The notes under the pieces were generated by a model. It was not told where the DNA came from. It saw nothing but the letters and a program-made list of their open reading frames with translations, and did not search any database. DNA of 64,000 nt from W0P28-013 sp964570565 (GTDB lineage: Bacteria > Bacteroidota > Bacteroidia > Bacteroidales > Paludibacteraceae), in contig CAZMYT010000002.1 of NCBI GenBank assembly GCA_964570565.1, forward strand, positions 62,001 through 126,000. Direction: 5' to 3'. The translations under genes and the position numbers were made by a program. Position 1 is the first letter of the stretch, and every line of letters starts with the position of its first letter. Below, in pieces: positions 60,559 to 64,000 of this stretch.

Positions 60559-61809
60559 TTACTTCAAAATAGCGATACAACGCTTCAATTGTGCAATAAA
60601 ATAATCTATTTCTTCTCGAGTATTATAAAAAGCAAATGAAATTCTAACGGTTCCAGGCACTTCAAGCAAATCGATAAGCGGTTGTGCACAATGATTTCCT
60701 GTACGCACGGCAACACCCGTTTTATCGAGCAATGTTCCCAAATCGAATGGATGGATACCAGCTATGACAAACGAAATAACACTACATTTATGTGCCGCCG
60801 TACCAATGATACGCATTTCTGGAATTTCCAATAATTTAGAGGTAGCGTATTCGAGTAATTCGTTTTCGTAACTAGCTATACGTTCGATACCTATATTTGT
60901 TACATAGTCGAGTGCTGTAGCTAACGCCACAGAACCCACATAGTCAGGTGTTCCAGCTTCAAATTTATAAGGAAGTTCGTTGTAGGTCGTTTTTTCGTAA
61001 GTCACATTCTGAATCATTTCTCCACCACCTTGATAAGGCGGTAATTCTTCCAATAATTCACTTTTACCATAAAGCACACCAATGCCCGTTGGTCCATAAA
61101 TTTTATGACCAGAAAAAACGTAAAAATCAGCGTCTAAATCGGCTACATTCACACCACTATGAGCCACAGCTTGAGCACCATCAATCAGCACACGAATTCC
61201 TTTTTTGTGAGCCATTTGTATAATCTCTTTCACAGGATTGATAGTTCCCAAAACATTGGAAATATGAGCCAAGGTGAGTAACTTTGTTTTAGCCGTTAGC
61301 AATTTATCTAACTCTTCAAGAATGAGTTCTCCTCGTTCATTAATAGGAGCAACGCGCAAGGTTAATCCAGCTCGTTGAGCCGTCATTTGCCAAGGCACAA
61401 TATTAGCATGATGCTCCATTTGAGTAAATACAATCTCGTCGCCAGCTTTACAAAAGCGTTCGGTAAAAGCCGTTGCCACCAAGTTTATACTTTCCGTCGT
61501 TCCACGTGTAAATACTATTTCTTTAGAGCTGCGAGCTCCAAGAAAATCGGCCACAGTTTGGCGCGCATTTTCATGCGCCATAGTGGCTTTTTGACTCAAG
61601 TAATGTACACCACGATGAATGTTTGCATTCTGGGTAGTATAAACCTCCGTTATTTTGTTGAGGACGCAAAGCGGCTTTTGTGTGGTAGCTGCATTATCAA
61701 AATACACCAGCGGTTTCCCATACACCTTTTCAGATAAAATGGGAAAATCAGCACGAATGGCATCCAAATTAAATAATTCCACGTTATGTAGTTTTAAGTT
61801 GATTAACAA
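60559..61809 (-). CDS. sufS: Cysteine desulfurase SufS
   Basis: A 416-residue class V PLP enzyme releasing sulfur from cysteine (and selenium from selenocysteine). YFDNAATTQKP at the start, the PLP lysine in FSGHKIYGPTGIG and the active cysteine in VRTGNHCAQPL mark it as the SufS/CsdB type. The annotated ATG overlaps the sufD end by 7 bp; a GTG nine codons inside (61780-61782, reading as MELFNLDAIRAD) would also suit the family. It is the third suf gene here and is followed at once by the GlsA-like gene. Confidence 0.96.
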   Translation of the reverse strand: MLINLKLHNVELFNLDAIRADFPILSEKVYGKPLVYFDNAATTQKPLCVLNKITEVYTTQNANIHRGVHYLSQKATMAHENARQTVADFLGARSSKEIVFTRGTTESINLVATAFTERFCKAGDEIVFTQMEHHANIVPWQMTAQRAGLTLRVAPINERGELILEELDKLLTAKTKLLTLAHISNVLGTINPVKEIIQMAHKKGIRVLIDGAQAVAHSGVNVADLDADFYVFSGHKIYGPTGIGVLYGKSELLEELPPYQGGGEMIQNVTYEKTTYNELPYKFEAGTPDYVGSVALATALDYVTNIGIERIASYENELLEYATSKLLEIPEMRIIGTAAHKCSVISFVIAGIHPFDLGTLLDKTGVAVRTGNHCAQPLIDLLEVPGTVRISFAFYNTREEIDYFIAQLKRCIAILK

Positions 61810-63143
61810 ATAACACAGCCTTTACATTTCGATTCTTCACCGCGTAAACGTTTTTCAACCAGAAAATGTAAACGATCGCGCAAAGCATCAATTTCGACAT
61901 GTTCCAAAACATCGGAAGTAAAAGCTAGTAAGAGAAGCATACGTGCTTCTTCATAACCAATACCACGCGTTTGCATGTAAAATAGTGCGTTTTCATCGAT
62001 CTGTCCAGTAGTAGCTCCGTGACCACATTTCACATCGTCAGCGTAAATTTCCAATTGTGGTTTTGCAAACATACGCGCCTCTTTAGTCAAACAAATATTA
62101 CGATTGGTTTGATAAGCTTCTGTTTTTTGCGCCCCTTTTTGTACCACAATACGTCCCGAAAAAGCGCCTTCGGCAGCTCCATTCAGAATATATTTAAAAA
62201 GTTCATTGCTATGACAGCGAGGAACATTATGCCTAATCACCGTGAAATTTTCAGTTTGTTGGCTACGATCGCTCACTAACATACCGCCCAGCCAAGTTTC
62301 AGCACCTTGTCCATTCAAATCTATTTCAATTTGATTACGTGTGCGTCCATTGTTCAAACCTATGATGTTCGTAATGAGTCGTGAATTAGCTTGTTGTTCT
62401 ACAAGTATTTGCGATAAACTATTGGTCTTATGGTGTGTATTTTCTAAAGCATAATAATCAAAATGCGCATTTTCACCGACAAATATTTCAGTTAATCGAT
62501 TAGCGAAGAAGTTCACATCGTCCATGGTGTGATCACAGACCAATAATTTGGCTTGCGCACCTGATTCTAACACAATCAAATTACGGCCATTTGCCATCAA
62601 ATCGACATCGGAACGCAATATATTAATCAACTGAATCGGCGTTTCAAGTACGACGTTTTTAGGCACATAAAAGAAAAATCCATCTTGCGCAAATGCTTCG
62701 TTGAAAGCTGTAAAACCATCTTTTTTATTGGCCGTTTGTTTACCTAAATAATTGGCTATCAATTCTGGATAACGCTCTGAAGCTTCTATCATAGAACACA
62801 TAACCACTCCATCAGGTAATGGTTTCGAGGTAGCGCCAGAACCAGTATAAAATTGGTCGTTCAAAATAAAATAAAGATAGGCTTGAATACCTGGCACATC
62901 ACACTTAAATACATTTGAAGGGTCAACAGGTATCGTTACACGATTGATATTCAAACCGTAATCAATACCCAAATGCTCCATCAAATGACAATACAAATAG
63001 TTTTCCTCGTTATTTGTGGGAAAACCAACAGCCGTAAATCGTTCAAAGGCCTCATCGCGTCGTGTATTAAGACAGGCGGCCGAATGCTTTTTTATCGATT
63101 CTACGGTTTGTTTGTATAAATCTATGTAGGGTTGTTCATTCAT
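61803..63143 (-). CDS. sufD: Fe-S cluster assembly protein SufD
   Basis: A 446-residue scaffold component. The right-handed beta-helix region (about residues 170-400) includes the conserved RNQIEIDLNGQGAETWLGGMLV, SGRIVVQKGAQKTEAYQTNRNICLT and AKPQLEIYADDVKCGHGATTGQIDENALFYMQTRGI motifs. The C-terminus ends KGCVIC. It works in the SufBC2D complex and overlaps sufC by 4 bp and sufS by 7 bp. Confidence 0.96.
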   Translation of the reverse strand: MNEQPYIDLYKQTVESIKKHSAACLNTRRDEAFERFTAVGFPTNNEENYLYCHLMEHLGIDYGLNINRVTIPVDPSNVFKCDVPGIQAYLYFILNDQFYTGSGATSKPLPDGVVMCSMIEASERYPELIANYLGKQTANKKDGFTAFNEAFAQDGFFFYVPKNVVLETPIQLINILRSDVDLMANGRNLIVLESGAQAKLLVCDHTMDDVNFFANRLTEIFVGENAHFDYYALENTHHKTNSLSQILVEQQANSRLITNIIGLNNGRTRNQIEIDLNGQGAETWLGGMLVSDRSQQTENFTVIRHNVPRCHSNELFKYILNGAAEGAFSGRIVVQKGAQKTEAYQTNRNICLTKEARMFAKPQLEIYADDVKCGHGATTGQIDENALFYMQTRGIGYEEARMLLLLAFTSDVLEHVEIDALRDRLHFLVEKRLRGEESKCKGCVIC

Positions 63144-63895
63144 TCTGCTTCAAATTCTTTTTTGATCCAATCATAGCCTTTTTCCTCAAGTTCTAAGGCT
63201 AATTCCTTCGAACCTGTTTTAACAATACGACCTTGGTACAACACGTGCACAAAATCGGGCACCACGTAATCCAATAAACGTTGATAGTGAGTAATCACAA
63301 TCGATGCATTATCTTTGGTTTTGAGTAAATTAACGCCATTTGCCACAATACGCAAAGCATCGATATCTAAACCAGAATCCGTTTCATCCAAAATGGACAA
63401 ACGTGGTTCCAACATCGCCATTTGGAAAATCTCATTCCGTTTCTTTTCGCCTCCCGAAAATCCTTCGTTCACAGAGCGATTTGCCAATTTATTATCCAAT
63501 TCTACCATCTCTTTTTTAGCACGCATCAATTTTAAGAACTCCGATGCCGAGATTGGTTCTAATCCTTTATATTTACGATGTTCGTTTACCGCCGTGCGCA
63601 TAAAATTAACCATGCTCACGCCAGGAATTTCAACCGGATATTGGAAACTCATAAAAACACCTTCGCGCGAACGATCTTCAGGAGGTAACGCCAAGAGATC
63701 TTTACCATAAAAGGTCACAGAACCTTCGGTAACTGTAAATGCAGGATTACCAGATAAAACCGATGAGAGCGTAGATTTTCCAGCTCCATTCGGACCCATT
63801 ATGGCATGTACTTCGCCAGGACGAACAACCAAGTCCAATCCTTTTAAAATTTCTTTACCTGCAACGGTAGCATGTAAGTTTTTTATTTCAAGCAT
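63140..63895 (-). CDS. sufC: Fe-S cluster assembly ATPase SufC
   Basis: A 251-residue ABC-type ATPase of the SufBCD complex. Walker A GPNGAGKST (about residues 34-42), GVFMSFQYPVEIPGV (Q-loop, diagnostic for SufC), the signature FSGGEKKRNEIFQM and Walker B LSILDETDSGLD (DETDSGLD typical of SufC) are all there. It powers cluster assembly. sufB, its usual upstream neighbour, is not seen in the last 100 bases of the window. Confidence 0.97.
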   Translation of the reverse strand: MLEIKNLHATVAGKEILKGLDLVVRPGEVHAIMGPNGAGKSTLSSVLSGNPAFTVTEGSVTFYGKDLLALPPEDRSREGVFMSFQYPVEIPGVSMVNFMRTAVNEHRKYKGLEPISASEFLKLMRAKKEMVELDNKLANRSVNEGFSGGEKKRNEIFQMAMLEPRLSILDETDSGLDIDALRIVANGVNLLKTKDNASIVITHYQRLLDYVVPDFVHVLYQGRIVKTGSKELALELEEKGYDWIKKEFEAE

Positions 63896-63961
63896 ATTAT
63901 TTTAGTTATAAATGATTCATTATAGCAACCGATACAAGTTGCAAATTATAAAGTCAGATGA

Positions 63962-64000
63962 TTAATGATTTTTCTTTTTTGCTCGGGCCAGAGCACGCTC
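63962..64000 (-). CDS. C-terminal fragment of an unidentified gene upstream of sufC
   Basis: Twelve codons read ERALARAKKKNH and end at a TAA (63962-63964), 66 bp before the sufC start on the same strand. The very basic end does not resemble the usual SufB C-terminus, so a different gene may be inserted here. Too little is visible to name it, and the frame is only one of several possibilities. Confidence 0.3.
   Translation of the reverse strand, partial: ERALARAKKKNH

Noticed and set aside
1..64000. CRISPR arrays, prophage, insertion sequences, tRNA and rRNA genes
   Set aside because: I looked for repeat-spacer patterns, transposase or phage proteins, cloverleaf-like ends and rRNA motifs on both strands and found none.

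Overview
The window is a 64-kb piece of an AT-rich (roughly 40% GC by eye) chromosome from a member of the Bacteroidetes, most likely order Bacteroidales. The reasons are: promoters with the family-typical TTG - about 20 bp - TAnnTTTG pattern and few Shine-Dalgarno sequences; Bacteroidetes gene sets (uppS-bamA-Skp repeats, parA-parB-DUF5683-MltD, PASTA-rluD-ddl, glycine-lipid type GlsA/GlsB acyltransferases, DUF6089, DUF5686 and DUF6242 proteins); and a Bacteroidetes-type ribosomal protein L34. Genus cannot be fixed from the sequence alone. I see no prophage, insertion sequence, CRISPR array, rRNA or tRNA. This is dense core chromosome with a few accessory-looking islands.

Layout. 1-2.1 kb: MacB/LolCDE-type ABC exporter (ATPase and two permeases, the last cut by the window edge), minus strand. 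2.4-6.0 kb: lipoprotein plus a very large AsmA-like protein, minus. 6.1-9.2 kb: asparaginase, a ComEA-type helix-hairpin-helix protein and an unusual YcxB/pseudopilin-like membrane protein, plus. 9.2-11.1 kb: a two-gene ATP-grasp/GNAT module, minus. 11.3-18.6 kb: envelope operon DUF6089-uppS-bamA-skp-skp-skp-murI-exonuclease, minus. 18.8-22.0 kb: EamA transporter diverging from an ABC ATPase/MetY-type sulfhydrylase pair. 22.0-27.2 kb: unknown protein, polyprenyl synthase, ddl, rluD, PASTA protein and rpmH, minus. 27.3-29.8 kb: miaB and ychF, plus. 29.9-35.0 kb: acyl-CoA ligase, rnc, rnhB, glutaminyl-cyclase-like lipoprotein, Dabb protein and gamma-carbonic-anhydrase-like protein, minus. 35.4-36.9 kb: acpP-fabF, plus. 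37.2-39.1 kb: yidC, minus. 39.3-48.7 kb: long plus-strand run from a TetR regulator through an LpxL-like acyltransferase, phosphoesterase, DUF5686 protein, ispH, pfkA, DUF6242 lipoprotein, aroA and sufE. 49.0-55.1 kb: seven-gene minus operon around parAB ending in an alkaline phosphatase. 55.2-57.0 kb: glycosyltransferase and radical SAM protein. 57.2-60.6 kb: lipid acyltransferase cluster (two GlsB-like, one GlsA-like). 60.6-64 kb: sufS-sufD-sufC.

Functionally most of the window builds the envelope: isoprenoid supply (ispH, polyprenyl synthase, uppS), peptidoglycan precursors (murI, ddl), outer-membrane protein assembly (bamA, three Skp-like chaperones, yidC), fatty acid synthesis (acpP, fabF) and lipid acylation. 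The items I would look at first are the ATP-grasp/GNAT pair, the YcxB/pseudopilin fusion, the doubled GlsB genes beside GlsA, and two sets of intergenic dyad repeats (upstream of acpP and downstream of sufE). Ten or so promoter -7 elements can be read directly, and some show that the longest reading frame starts too early.
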